Shown here: positions 46,877 to 59,910 of the stretch, piece after piece
Numbering within the stretch: the stretch's first letter is position 1
Layout of the letters: every line of letters begins with the position of its first letter
The notes under the pieces: generated by a model
Database searches by the model: none
Told to the model about the DNA's origin: nothing
The model's input: only the letters and a program-made list of their open reading frames with translations
Position numbers and translations under genes: made by a program
Source: Kryptolebias marmoratus
Lineage: Eukaryota > Chordata > Actinopteri > Cyprinodontiformes > Rivulidae
Assembly: GCF_001649575.2 (NCBI RefSeq)
Contig: NC_051431.1
Coordinates: forward strand, 23,418,318-23,482,317
Direction of reading: 5' to 3'
DNA length: 64,000 bases

Positions 46877-49430
46877 ATCAAAAATACAGTTGGACATTAA
46901 AATAAAATCTAATTCTATAATCTATAAAAAATAAATACATCATCCTGGGTCACAAAAGAGCCTATAAAAATCTACCATATCAAATGGTCAATTCATGCAA
47001 AAAATCTGAACAGATGTAGGACATATACTGAGACATTTATGGTAGAACACTGTATTTCAATATAAAACACAAAAACGCCACACAGCTTTAAACATTGGGG
47101 CCATACATAATCCCATTTGGATGATTGCAGGTTAATTAGTAGCAGAAAAATGATTCTGTCAGTATTGCCTTCTTTGAAAATCCATGTTCATTCATTATAC
47201 AATCCACAAATAAGTTTTATGTCTGTATATATCTTGAAACCGAACAATATCATACTCTGCAGCCTGTTAAAATGGCATGTAGCAACTTCTTGGGGTTTTT
47301 TTGTTTCTTTTTTTTATCAGCAGCATAAATAAAAAAAGTAATAATAATTTCAAGCTTTTTGCCTTCCTCAGTATTAACATATCACCAAGAGAAACGGTCT
47401 GGAAGAGTACTGGATATTTTAATTTTAGCATTTTTAAATATTCACTAATTTAAGCAGGTGGCCAGAAGTTTGAGTATCTTTAATTTTGTTCGGACAAAAC
47501 AAGCAATGAACCTTGGAAATCTGGTTTTAAAGCTAAAAAGAAAAGTCACTCAAGGACCGTCCAAATAGGACTGAAGTCATACTAACTGCCTTACATTTTA
47601 CATAATAAGAAAGCAACTGGAAATGACTGTAAAGACTCAGTCTGTGATTACTCATTATATGTTTGCATGTTTAGTTGAATGCACAGATGTTACATAAATG
47701 TCACTAACATGTTGTATTTAACGCATCTTTCCTTGTACGAATATGTACTGTAAGTTGATTGGACATCTGAAGATGATGTAATGCTTTGCTGTTAGTGTAG
47801 TGCAGAAGTTAAATTTAATTAAAGTAGAAGATATGGACGTTATTTTGTCAGCTTATAGCAGAACATTGTGACATTTATTTAAGGAAAGGGCTTTTCACCC
47901 TTGGATGAGTTTTTGGAGAATGTATGAGCAAATATCTGTGTTCATGGATTTTAGGTTTACTTAAACCGTCAAACTTTCTTCAGTGAAAGTGTCATATTTT
48001 TTATGAATCATTTAAAGCTTTTTACACCTTACCTTACCTTTAGGCTTTATTTCACTCGGGAATAACAATCTCGCTACACAATCTATTAGATTGTGGCTGG
48101 GTTGCTGTGAATTTGGAAAACGTCTTTCAGTGTGAAGGAAGTTATGATGCTGCTACATTTATAGTGCTCACAAAATAGTTCATTCTTTGGGTTTTCTGTA
48201 CCCCAAGATTCTTTTCTGTGCCCTCACCACACTTTATACATCAGCAGCATATTTCACAACAATAATACAATGCATGAGCAAAATTGCACTATGCCCCAGG
48301 CCCCATCCTAACACAACTCCTTCAGATGCAGCACCATGCATCACACCACGCCAGTCCTGCTACAAATTTTTTACATCCAAGCCAGACCCCACAATATGCA
48401 CTGCCACTACGCTCCACCTAGGACTCTGATACGTTGCCACAACAATGATAAACCACCACAAATTTGCTACGGAGGTTTTGTGCAAGCTTAAAACCTACCA
48501 TGACCAATCATGTTCTCTAACATGTAATGGGCAGCGCACTGCATTCTAAATATATATCTGAAGACTTTACCAAGACCATTCACATTCTGGCTGATTTTTT
48601 ATTTTATTTTTTAATTAATTTATTTATTTGTTTTACAAAAGCAGAGTTTACAGAAGCAGAGTTTTTCATCCATTCTGAAAATGCAGCAAAAAACTTTTTT
48701 TTTGCTACTTTTTCACGAGTTGAAGCTGAACATAACTTTCTTTGCTTTTTGACAGAGTAGAATAATAGGCATAAATATTATGTTATGCAAAGCAGCAGCA
48801 AAAATGCCACCTAATTTTCAGTTCAAACAATATGAGTTTTCATAGCATAATATAATTCCAACAAACCAAGTTATCACTGTTTATGTGCAAGAATTATGTA
48901 CTGCCACATTAGCTTTTGATCTCATGATAGGTTTTTGAATAGCCATTCGTAGAGGCTTGGTACGTCTCCACACAAACTCATAAATAGTTGGATACTTTCA
49001 ATAGAATGTGTTCCAAGAAAATTACAACTGAAATAGACCAGCTTGTGTTTTTTTCCATTGGCAAATTGTTGTCTATTGATCCTTGACATATCTGCAATAA
49101 GTGATTAAGTTTTATTAATATCTTCTTAGCAGTGTCCTTTGGCCTGATACCAAACTATGTGATGAGCATCCCTCTGCAATGAGTCTAGTTCCTATTAATG
49201 TAAATGTGATGGGTTCAGTTCTGAAGATGTTCATGAATAATTTCTTCATTTAAGGTTTTTACCCTGAAGACATAACATGTTCATTTTATGAAGTTGCTTT
49301 AAGTGCAGGCTGTCTTTGACCTGTTATTCCAGAAAAAGACCAGACATTAAATCTGAGAGGCTTACTCAAGGATGAAATTTTGTTCCAGGGTGACATATAT
49401 TAAAAGCACTCAAATTGAATGTTGTTTTTT
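46877..49430. other. Unique AT-rich non-coding sequence
   Basis: No recognised element. The frame at 48187-48429 is low-complexity Pro/Thr-rich and treated as chance. Confidence 0.5.
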
Positions 49431-51949
49431 CTTTTTTTTTTTTTTGGTCCAACATCAGTGAGCAAGTGGTCTTATGAAGCCAGGTCTTGTAGGGTTTGAA
49501 CAAACCTCCTCTGTTGACTTACAACCTTGCTGAATTACATAAGATTCAGAACGTCTGCGAGAAATTAAACTCATCTTCATTTTTTTCATGACATTTAAAT
49601 GAAGGCAAGAATCTCTCCCTACTGTTTTACTGCCTATGCCATCTGGCAGGATTATCATTAGCACTTTTTTGCTCCCAGAGTGCCATTAAAGAAAGACAAA
49701 GTAAGATTTGTAAAGTATGAATAGTAAACATAGGTCTAGTGCCATATGGAGGCAGCCTGAAGGGTTTATGAACACTCTTGATTGCCTCAATGACATTAAA
49801 TTTACAAACACCCCTGAGCTTTTACTGAGCTGTCTCCCCTCAAGTCGTATTTCATTTGAAATAAAGTTTATTTCAGATAAAATATTTGTATTGCAAACTG
49901 TGACTGGCCTTGACCCAAAATAGAAGAAGACTGATATTTTGCAGGGTGTAGGTGGATACTCTCAGTGAATAAAAACTCTTACTTCAATCTCTTACTTCCT
50001 AAGTCCTCTCTGATGTGGACATTTTGCAAGCAAATCTTCTGGTCTGAGTCAAATCCTCCTAAATGTCATTTTGCACGCCAACTGAGAATGATGACAGTTT
50101 AACATTTAGCCACTTTCCAAATTTCTTTGAAATGAACTTCATCAACTCTCACCTCTTTCAATTCTCAGGAAAGAGTAAACTCAGAGAGATATAGCTGGCT
50201 GGGCATGAGCTGCCACAGGTGTCACAGAATGAGAAAATATGCCTCAACCACCACCACCACACACACAGGCCCAACCAGTGCAGCATTTTTAAATTTTTAT
50301 TCAGTTTTTTAAGGTCTGGCTGTCAAAAGACCTGCCAAGACCAGCTGAGCCCAGTTTGCTGTTGTCACAACCCACCCACCCCCCACCTCCTGTCTGCTGA
50401 CACACAGTGGATTCCTGGGCTGTCCTGAATTATGAAACATTTAGATGGATCTGCTGCGAGAGGTTTGAACTGTTCCAGGGCTACAAACTGAGGTCAATGA
50501 AACTCATACAACCTTAAAGATGTGCAAATCTAGAGGTAAAGGAAGCACACACAAAATAAAGAAGTCCATGTTATGCCTGCTGGCATTCATCTCCATCACA
50601 CTGTCGTACAGTCAGGCAGTAAAATAAACTGAGGATGACCAGGTTCCAGACACATGCACTAAAATCCAGAATTTTTTTTTTTTTTTGCATCCCAGCAAAA
50701 TATGACACTCTCCCCTTTCCAGACTGCTTCCACCTCCGTCTCATTTCCTTTACTGCTGTTCTCAGCAGCATATACATTTATACATTAGCCACCTACTGAC
50801 ATCAACATTCTCATCACGGCCACCTGCCCAGACCGCCCACCTTCTGTTGTAACACCTGCCAATCAGCACTGCGTCAGCTAACGATTAGCTGGTGAGTCAA
50901 GTCAGCATGTCAGTCAGTTCATCTGTCGGTCAGAGGCAAGTCTGCTCACTTTCCACTTGGACGATCAGCAAGAAAGTCAGAGACACAGATTGTCATACAG
51001 ATGGCTCATCAGTTAGACGTGTAAGCACAGTCTTCACCAGCATAGCACTGTTTCATTGCAGTCTTTTTTTTTTATTTACAAATTTAATAAGTTTCTTCCC
51101 TTGTAAATGCTCTTTTTAGTAAAAGATAATGTGGATACACTGATTTAAATATTGTCAGTGAATACACAAAAACTTTAATTAAAGATGTTTTAGCACATTA
51201 GTTTAAAACCTGCACAATATCGTTACCAGATGAAACTGAGCTAAATTCATGGCTCAGTGCTTTGTGTGTTGTGACACTTATCTGCTCCTGTGAATGTGGA
51301 CCTTTTCTGGATGACAAATTGGTTGCAGCTTTGTTTTTGTCACATTCGTTTCTGAACCTCAGCATACACATATAAAATAATGAGACAATAAGAAAAGAAA
51401 CGGGTGTAATCTTTTTGTTTGTTAGAGAGTAGAGTCTGCTTTGCTGTTCTGCCTTGATTGGAACGATTTGGACCAATGTGTGACTGCCTTTTTGCAGCAG
51501 ATAAGAATGCGTGCATGTTTGCAAATGCATTCAGGTGTGTATGCTGATACAAACTCCTGGAAAATTGCACATTGCATTAAACAAATAATCTCACATCCTC
51601 ATGCATTAGCACTTAGACATACCTGTTGCATTTTTATGTAAAACCTGAGGCAAGTGGGAAGATGGCTTTCCCTGTCAAAGTAATCTGTCAGAATGGTAAA
51701 CAAAGGCATTACCAGCGCAATTTGGGATTCTAAAACCCGCGGATAATTTGTGGCAGTTGCGGTTACGATTTTTTTTGTTTACTCCCTGCTGAAAACAAGC
51801 CACAAGAGGTAAACAGAAACAAACACTGGAGGACTGAAATCTTTAAGGAAGCATCATCCCGCACAGACATGCATAAACAGCCAACATGTTCAAAACTGAT
51901 TTGATCTGATCCCAACCTGAAAAATAAAGAAAGATGAAAAATCCTGTTT
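49431..51949. other. Unique non-coding sequence
   Basis: Short T/A homopolymers (49432-49445, 50672-50686). Complex block around 50200-50420 with CCACC repeats, and another at 50780-51020 rich in GTCAGT-type words. Frames at 51198-51641 on both strands have no recognised domain. Confidence 0.45.
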
Positions 51950-52007
51950 CAGTTCTCAGAAAACTGTTGAACACAGTTTTCTGTTGAACACAGTTTTCTG
52001 AGAACTG
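51950..52007. repeat. Nested 18-bp inverted repeat and 17-bp tandem duplication
   Basis: The arm 51950-51967 (CAGTTCTCAGAAAACTGT) pairs exactly with 51990-52007, spacer 22 bp. The 17-bp unit TTGAACACAGTTTTCTG occurs twice head-to-tail at 51967-51983 and 51984-52000, so the spacer also carries a second copy of part of the arm. The structure suggests a template-switching or slippage event. Confidence 0.95.
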
Positions 52008-52432
52008 CTCTGAGAATGTAGTTGTAGTCTAAGAAAACACAGTCTGACAGGGTAACTGGGGACCGCATGACGTCTGACTGGTGTCAAAGAAAGTGATGGA
52101 TTTACCTGACAGAGTTTGACTACAAAATGAGCTTGTGTATGTAGCGCTGTGTGTTTGTGTGTTCTGTGGGCTGTTGGGTTACATATCCCTTTAAATTTCT
52201 CTAATTGTGAATGTTGCTAAGATTTGAATGCTTGCCTCTCTCTTCTTCACCTCTAAGTGGCTCTCTCACTATTTCCTCACAACTCTTCAGCATGGACCAC
52301 CTCTGCTGATTTTCAGCTTATTCAACTGAAAAGTTGCCACAGGGGTGCATCCATGTATACTCAGGGACCTTAGATGATTTATTAAACTTACCCTTTTTTG
52401 TACATAATTACCATATCACTTCTCTGTCTATA
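52008..52432. other. Unique sequence
   Basis: No recognised feature. Confidence 0.5.
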
Positions 52433-52480
52433 CAGTGGTGTCCAACCTGGTCCTGGAGGGCCACTATCCTGACTTTCTTT
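52433..52480 (+). mobile_element. Truncated MITE end, same type as 11263-11468
   Basis: CAGTGGTGTCCAACCTGGTC followed by ctggagggccactatcctg is the terminal inverted repeat and subterminal sequence of the same MITE type. The rest of the element is missing. Confidence 0.65.
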
Positions 52481-54535
52481 CTTTTATCAAAAGAACGCTG
52501 TTAATCACAGTGCCACAGTTCTCATGAGTTTATAAACAATTCCTTGCATAATGCTGATAATTAAAAAAAACTAAATCTTTAGAGATTCTTCAAGCATTGT
52601 ATAACAGTGCCAAAGTAAGTCTTTTTTTATTATTCTTATTATAACATTGTCAAGCTCATCTCTGTCTGTTTTTAAGGGTTTCGAATGGATTTTAAAATGG
52701 TTGAAATACGTGTTTAAAAAATTTAATTTTCCTATTGCTTTCCTATTGCTATTCCTTTTCAGCTGTTAATTTTGCATTTTTACAGCATAATTTTTGTCGA
52801 TGCTCTTCTGGTACAACTTAGGAAAAAAAAAAAAAAAAACATGGCTTGATCAGGAATGACGTGCTCTGACTTTTGATCGCAGCACATCATACAGCATAGA
52901 CAAAATCTGTCTCAAATAAAAAGAAAAACTTCCACATAAACAACAATGGGATACTGGCAAACTGAATGAAAAAAAAACAGCCTTTATTGGAGCTTTGCAG
53001 CTCAGGCATACTTCACAGTAGAAACATCATAGAGAGTTTAAATAGGTCACTGAAATTTTGATTGTATTTGAAAATGTGGTTTTGTGACATATTTTACAGT
53101 TTATACACATTCACTTTAAGGTTTTTGACAATTTTACTGCAAAATATGGAATATTCAATGATCATTATGACAATGTCACACTAACTTCTGAGCTGTCTAA
53201 GCATTTTAAAATTTTTGCGAACAAACTCTTTCTATCTCCACAAACTTTCCACTTCTCATTGATTTCGATAACTTGTACCCACTGTTACAGGACTTATGGT
53301 TTTCTCTTTAATGCCCTTCAACCTGGAGAGTTCACACGGCCATGCTTAGGTTTTATAAAGAGTGACACAAGTATATGGTTACCATGGTGACCCTACTGAG
53401 CCACTGGAGACAATTTTAACATTTCTTTTCATCTTGGTTCTCTTCACATTTATTATGCAATTTATACATCAAAATGTCATCTTTCACTGCTTGTGTGCTG
53501 CTTATATTAGGTTTATCTCTGGCTAGATTTTATTGGGTCATCATTCTGTGAAATATGTTATTCTGTACATAACATGAATTAATAATTGAAAAGCATGCAC
53601 AGATTTGCCTCAGATGAAATATTAAAGAATAGCAGGCCATCCACCTGATTAAAATAGAATAAAAATGTGATACTCCAGCTGTGCTCAGACCATGTTTTAG
53701 ACTGACAGGAAAAGATGAAATATCAAGGACTCAATGATGATGTCAGGGGATGCTGGTGAGCTATTTTGTATGTTGAAATTGTCATTGTGAGTCCCAACAG
53801 CAGGTTGAAGTGTTTGTAGCTTCCCCAGAGGCATAAAAGGAGAAAAAAGAAAGATTTATCTTAGTCAAAATGTGTAACTCTACAGTGCTTTACTGATGTG
53901 TTTTGAAGTCACTGCTGTCAAAAGTAAATCAGAATAGACTGACATGGAGAACACACTATGGATGTTACAGATATGACACCCCTATGATTAATTCATGGTG
54001 AACAAGGCAAAGTGCTTCCATCAGCATCAAAACTCAGCAGGTTTGTTGTAATTTGTGCAGCAATTTCCTTTTTTTTATAAAAGTGTGTTGGAGTAAAAGG
54101 TTCCAGGAATGGTAAATAAGAAAAAAAAAAGTTCACATTTTAAGGTTAAAAACTAATGACAAAAAAAGATGCTAAATGTTTGTGATTTTGAGACCAGTTT
54201 ACAAAGAAAAGCATTCATCTTTGCTTTCCTTTCAAAGAACCTTCTAAGAAACTGTCAGTGAAATACAAGCAGTGTGAAAGGCTCGGGTGTAGGAGATTTG
54301 GTTGTTTATTTTATTGTCATTTTTCTTTCATTCTGAAATCAGTAACAGTGAAAGGTCAGAGTCATAGAAGGTTTTTGTCTAGTTATTTATAAACTACTCT
54401 TTTACTTCTCAGGAGCATTTATCAAAAGGTATTTGCAAAATGTGATAAATGATCTTTAACAAAGGAAGGAAGGTATGATCATCCTTTCATAACTGATAAA
54501 AATTAACATCATCACTACTAAGAAATGCTCTCTAG
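52481..54535. other. Unique AT-rich sequence
   Basis: A small tandem (ttcctattgc twice) at 52730-52750 and an A17-type run at 52823-52839. No gene, RNA or transposon is recognised. Confidence 0.5.
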
Positions 54536-54885
54536 ATCACCTTGCAGTAAGAAGGTTGCAGGTTTGCTTCCTGCCTGGTGCCTTTCTGTGAGGAGTTTGC
54601 TGGTTCTTCTTGTGCATGCATAGATTTTCTCCACGCACTTTGTGCTAGGTTAATTGATAACTTAAAATTGTCATTTACTGTGACAGTTTGACCACTCTGA
54701 ATTGTCATAGACTTACTCATAGTCGTGAATAAGACCATGTGTAGTTGTCTGCCTCGTTTGTCTCAAAGTGACTGTGTGATGGACTGGAGACCTGTCCCCG
54801 CCTCTCGCACAGTGACTGCTGGAAATAGGCATCAGTTCTCCTGGAACCCGAAATGGAAAAGCAAGTAAAGTAGATGGATAGTTGG
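54536..54885 (+). mobile_element. SINE copy, 5'-truncated
   Basis: Begins in the B-box region (aagaaggttgcaggtttgct), then GGTGCCTTTCTGTGAGGAGT, ttgtgcatgcatagattttc, ggttaattgataact, atgtgtagttgtctgcctcg, GATGGACTGGAGACCTGTCC, gcatcagttctcctggaacc and a gtagatggatag tail. The A-box head is missing, so it cannot be transcribed from its own pol III promoter. Confidence 0.85.
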
Positions 54886-54924
54886 AACTATTTAAATAGT
54901 AAATTAATTAGTATTAATTACATC

Positions 54925-54940
54925 ACACACACACACACCT

Positions 54941-55006
<66 letters not shown>
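54925..55006. repeat. Compound microsatellite (CA)n then (AT)31
   Basis: A short CA tract (54925-54938) is followed by an uninterrupted AT tract from about 54945 to 55006. The frames across it encode Tyr-Ile repeats and are artefacts. Confidence 0.97.
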
Positions 55007-55008
<2 letters not shown>

Positions 55009-55039
55009 GGTGTGGGGGTGTATTTTTTTTTTATTTATT

Positions 55040-55314
55040 TTTTTTTTTCTGCTCCTGGTGGAAGGCGGACGTGTTTCTTTTCTCTCTGTCTCTCTGTCTC
55101 CTGAACTGCCCCCGCCCTGTTTTCTTTTTCGAAGCCTCTTTTTACATATTTACCAAAAATTTAAGGAATGTGGATCTGATCAGCTGGTTTCTCAACGCAA
55201 TTGATACAATTTCCTCGACTGGGTGAAGGAGAGTCCAGTCTCGGGATATGTCTCGCTGGATATACAGTGGATTCCTGGCAGGAGTGGAAGACTGTGTACC
55301 TACCGACGTGGAGG
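55040..55314. other. Unclassified complex block left of the gap
   Basis: After a T-rich spacer the sequence becomes balanced and complex (ctgaactgcccccgccctgt, cgactgggtgaaggagagtc, cagtggattcctggcagg). All three plus frames are open or nearly so into the gap. The style resembles the 5' part of a fish LINE, but I cannot place it in a family, and no RT sequence is seen. Confidence 0.35.
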
Positions 55315-55595
55315 NNNNNNNNNNNNNNNNNNNNNNNNNNNNNNNNNNNNNNNNNNNNNNNNNNNNNNNNNNNNNNNNNNNNNNNNNNNNNNNNNNNNNN
55401 NNNNNNNNNNNNNNNNNNNNNNNNNNNNNNNNNNNNNNNNNNNNNNNNNNNNNNNNNNNNNNNNNNNNNNNNNNNNNNNNNNNNNNNNNNNNNNNNNNNN
55501 NNNNNNNNNNNNNNNNNNNNNNNNNNNNNNNNNNNNNNNNNNNNNNNNNNNNNNNNNNNNNNNNNNNNNNNNNNNNNNNNNNNNNNNNNNNNNNN
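55315..55595. other. Assembly gap (281 N)
   Basis: Undetermined sequence. All open frames that span it (55161-55823) are unsupported. Confidence 0.99.
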
Positions 55596-55814
55596 GTTCC
55601 AAAACAACTCTGTTATTATCTACATTTGGCTTCCCGATGTGGCCTTGAAGGCCAAAGTCTTATCAATTCTCCCTGGAATTTATGTCAACAGAAGCTCGTT
55701 GCCTTCTTGCCTGTGAACATCTGTGAACGTGATTCATGGACTTTTCTGCAAACACACACAAACACACACACAAATGCATCACACCGCCTCCTACTTTATG
55801 GAAACACACCTCAG
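55596..55814. other. Unclassified block right of the gap
   Basis: Continues the complex style of the left side (cttcccgatgtggccttgaa), then a CA-rich patch at about 55753-55775. It may be the continuation of the element cut by the gap. Confidence 0.35.
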
Positions 55815-56150
55815 TACCTTTAGGCATGTAGACATGGTGTAGATGACTTGCTGAGTTTGAAACAAAGATCAGAATTGGGAAGAAAAGGGATTTAAGTGAC
55901 TTTGAATGTGGGGTGGATGTTGGTGACAGAGTGGCAGGTCTTAGTTCAGAAACTGCTGATCTAATGGCATTTTTACCTGCAACCATGTCTAAGTTTTAAA
56001 GACAGTAGTCTAAAAAGAGGAAATGATCAGTTATCAGCATTTGTGTGGACAAAAAACCTCATTAATGTCAAAGGAGAATGGGCAGACTGGTTTGAGATGT
56101 AGTAGTCGTCGCAGCTAAAATAAGCACTTGTTACAAACAGAAGTGAAGAT
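55815..56150 (+). pseudogene. Tc1-like transposase 5' fragment, dead
   Basis: Follows a fish Tc1/mariner-type element: GGCATGTAGACATGG, gacttgctgagtttgaaac, and a GKK-R-DLSDFECG-like start. Then AGL-SSETADLMAF (helix-turn-helix region) and remnants of the SKF-R-SKKRK and GRMGRLV-type segments. Stops and frameshifts interrupt every frame, and the catalytic DDE region is absent. It is a 5' remnant with no inverted repeats identified. Confidence 0.8.
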
Positions 56151-57864
56151 AAATTTATAAACCCCGGCCAGGTAATTATTGGTAGAAAGATCAAGGTTTC
56201 AAATCTTGGATAAAAGGGTTGGGATGTTTTTAACTGGATAAGTGCATAGGCTGACATAAAAAAAAAATCTTTTAGATTCTTTTTAAGTATAAAAAAGTAA
56301 GGAGATATTTTACAGTTGCAAAGAGCAAAATCAGATTTGTCGTCTGTGCATTGAATATTTTTCATTTGTTTCGCTTTGTGCTGTCTTTTCTGGAAACCTT
56401 AATTCTGTGTTCCTCATCAAGGAGAGCATGTCTAATTTGTTTTTCCTGCCAAAAGAAAAATAAATACACTAAGGGAGACAAAATGCTGTTTCAGTTTGTC
56501 TTCAATTATCGGTGATCAGGTTCGGGAACTCTTGTAGCTGAAAAATACAAATGTGAAAAAAATATTTTAAAAACATGAACATCATTTAAGATGTATTTAG
56601 AACTACAAAAAATGTGTGTGAATGATTTTTTTTTTATTCATGCATGAAAAGCTTAAAAAAATAAGATCGAAGGAAGCTTGGATTAGAAACATCTGACTAG
56701 TGTTCTATCATTTTGAAGGATTGTGGGCTGAGAAGTACAGAGAAACTGAAATTTTGTATTTGTTATGTGTATAAGTACATGTTTATTACTATATGAGAAA
56801 GTTGCTGCTTTAGCCAGTCTAAAAATAAAAATGGTTGTCCTTCATTGTACTTTGATTTAACTTCTGCCAACCCGACACATCTGTCTTTCACAGCTGCTTT
56901 CACTTAATGTCTGTGCCACCTGAGTGACAATGACAATGTGGGGCGGAGGGGGCATTTACAATTAGGGTGCTTGACAATGTTAGTTTATTCTAGTCTGTTA
57001 ATCAAAATTGCACTTGCCAGGAAAGAGCACGAAAGCAAAGATGCTTCTTTAAAAAAATGCAAATTATTCATCGAATGTCTCCCACTCTTAAGACCTTTTG
57101 CAGGCATTTGTGTTTACTGCAGATGTGAAGCGTATTGTCGTGTTGCAAAATTGAGAAAATCATACTAATTACAGTGTAAGTCTTCAGAACGGTCAGAGGT
57201 AGCAAGCGGGGGACGGGGGGGGGGGGGTACAAAACTGTTTGTGGTCCAAAGAAAAGGAAGAAATTTAGATTCCCTCTTTCACTTAGCTACTAAAAAATCC
57301 CATATTACCTTGCAGAATGCAAAATCATTTCTAACCTTTTGGCTCAGAAACAGTGTGTTCATCAAAATATGTGTAATAAAGGAGACCAAGAATCCAAAAA
57401 CATTAATTTTACATAAGGTCAGTTTGGTACCCTAGTTAGTTTTTAAGCTATGCTTTTGTTGTTTTTCTGTTAGATGCTATGCCTGCAGGAAAAGATGACC
57501 TCCTCCTTTTGATGTTTTTTTTTTTCTTTGATGTTTTATATGTGATGCAGTTTGCATACATTATTTTTTTCTATAGCAAATAAGTGAAGTCTATTTCTCT
57601 CTCATTTCATCCAATCTAGTCTGTAGCTGACAAACTAGTAGTGAATCTCCAAAAATCCTTCTGGACTACAAATAAGTCTAAGTGTTGCTGTGAATTTTCT
57701 GTCACTTTCTTGACAACAGCCAAGTGGAGTTCTGTGGCACACAGTTATCCCTATGCTCTTTCCTCTGACTTATTCTATAGTCAGTGCAGGGTGTGACTCT
57801 CACAAATGCAAGACTAAAACTTTTTGCATGGACATTAGTTTGCAGATATGTGAGAGGAACAGTC
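56151..57864. other. Unique AT-rich sequence
   Basis: A somewhat complex patch at 56870-57180 includes gtgcttgacaatg. There is a 13-G run at about 57215-57227. No gene recognised; the frame 56938-57168 has no domain. Confidence 0.45.
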
Positions 57865-58110
57865 TTCACCTCAAGCAGAGGAGTTTAGGTATCTGCATAT
57901 TTTGTTTATGAAAATGGCACAAGAGATTGGAGCCTTGACCTCAGTAATGAGGGCATTGCTCAGGTCTGTCATGGTGAAGAAGGACCTGAACAGAAAGGTA
58001 AAGCTCTCAATTCACTGGCCATCTCTATTCCAATCTTCATCTATAGTCATAAGATATAGATCATGACCAAAGAAAAGAGATCCCAGGTGGCGACTTTTTT
58101 TTTGGCCAGC
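57865..58110 (+). pseudogene. LINE ORF2 fragment, RT region, dead
   Basis: Translated pieces follow a fish LINE in order: PQAEEFRYL at the start; LTSVMRALLRSVMVKKDL and NRKVKLSI; after a one-base shift, [23 protein letters not shown]. It then breaks off at a T-run next to a long (TA)n tract. This is the region just upstream of the part preserved at 32836-33156, so both are probably one LINE family. Confidence 0.8.
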
Positions 58111-58112
58111 CA

Positions 58113-58114
<2 letters not shown>

Positions 58115-58199
<85 letters not shown>

Positions 58200-58202
58200 T
58201 AT
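58115..58202. repeat. (TA)n microsatellite, ~88 bp
   Basis: Nearly pure TA dinucleotide from about 58115 to 58202 with a single C interruption near 58194. It directly abuts a truncated LINE fragment. Confidence 0.97.
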
Positions 58203-59910
58203 CACAAAGAAAAGAAAGGAAACAAATTAGATAGAGTAAAAAATATTTGAAACATAAATCTACAGTTAAATTTAGTTACACCAGCAACCAAACATCAGCT
58301 GCTCCAGTCTTACATCAACAGACAGATTAACAGAGAAAATTTCCACGTCTTGTTTCAGTGAATTAGCTTGACAAACACGGAATACAAAATTGTTTATGTG
58401 AGTTTTATAAAGAGCCTTTTTCCTTATCTCCACAGTACGTAAAACAGAAGCAGAAACACAGCCTTCTAAAGTGACAGAAGTCATCAAACAGTAAAACAGG
58501 TTGGTGTGGACGCTGGTAAAGAGGTCAAGCTTTGCAAAGGGATGGTTTAAATTTTAGTCTTAGAAAAAACAAAGAAAAAACATTATTGGAAAGGATTAAT
58601 ATATTATAGGCTCCAGATTTGTTTTCCCAGCATGCTTGCTTTTATGTCTGCGGTACACTCAGTGCTAGTTATTCTGCTGTGTTTTCTAGAAAGATGAAAG
58701 TGAAGCAATCATATTAAAAGGACAGCCAGGCACTTGACAGCAGACATAACGGGGAGATCCTCAGATGATGCAACACTGCTGTCATGGACTGAATATATTT
58801 ACATATGGGGAACGTTAGGTTGGTTTTATGGTTGAGGCAATGTGTCTTTGAGTCTACCTTGAAATTGTTTATGAGGACCACATTGTAACCACGCTTACAA
58901 ATATACAATATTGTGAAGAAAAACAAATGAAATACAGGCACATTTAGTAGCTACACAAAGCAATAAAATGGTTTTGCGATGCCATATCTATTAGTTAGTG
59001 ACTAAGAGGATGCCAAGTGAAAATAGCTTGAGGATACCTCAAAAAACATTGTAATTATTATTACATGGATTCTAGGTGGAGCTGAGCCCACCCTAAAATG
59101 TTTCTAAGGACTCCTATAATTATAGTAATAATATTTTTTTTTCCTACAAGAAATCCATTCAGGTTTAAACAAAGAAGCAAAAACATGAATCAAACTAAAT
59201 AAAAAAAATCTATTAAAAATGAATATATTTTTAAATTAAAAATAAAGGTTGTCCTTATTTGAATAAAATTATCATTCCAGTTGGTTGGTGGACTTAAGGC
59301 AGATGTATTCAACAGAAGAAGTATTACTTTGTAATGAATGCCAGACAATGTGAAACTGTGGATAGGTGTTAATGATTTTTAATTGTTTTATCTTAATAAA
59401 AGAAAATGTTATTTTATAGCTTGGTATTTTAACACTAATGTAAACTTCCAAATACAATAGCCAACCTAGCCAATTTGTATTTTTGTATTATTATTATAGC
59501 CCATATTGCTACTAATTACAAAGTAATCTCCAAATAAAGCAAATAAAGCTTTTGACACCATATCAGTGCCTTCAGAATGTTATTACTATAAATGATTATT
59601 GTGAGTAAAATTTAAGCACATAGTGTCCCTGTTATTGTGATTATATCAGTATATCCTAGGATTCATTGACCAGATTAATATATGAAGATATTTTAAGAAA
59701 GTGAGTGGGAAGCAGGAGAGTGACAGGCCAGCTGACGCTGACGGAGCCTGCAGGACTGGGTTCAATAGGTCTACAGATTGAGAAGGATTACTTTTCCCAA
59801 CATATAGTAGTTGTTCAGCCTAAGCATCAAGATGCAATGTAAACTATTTTATTTTACATTTAATTTTTGGCTAACTTACCTTTCTGCATTCACTGAGTAT
59901 AGCCTAAAAA
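58203..59910. other. Unique AT-rich sequence
   Basis: No recognised element or gene. Several A/T homopolymers. Confidence 0.5.

Noticed and set aside
55161..55823. Four long overlapping frames across the 55.3-kb gap
   Set aside because: They are open only because N codons are not counted as stops. The flanks have no recognisable domain.
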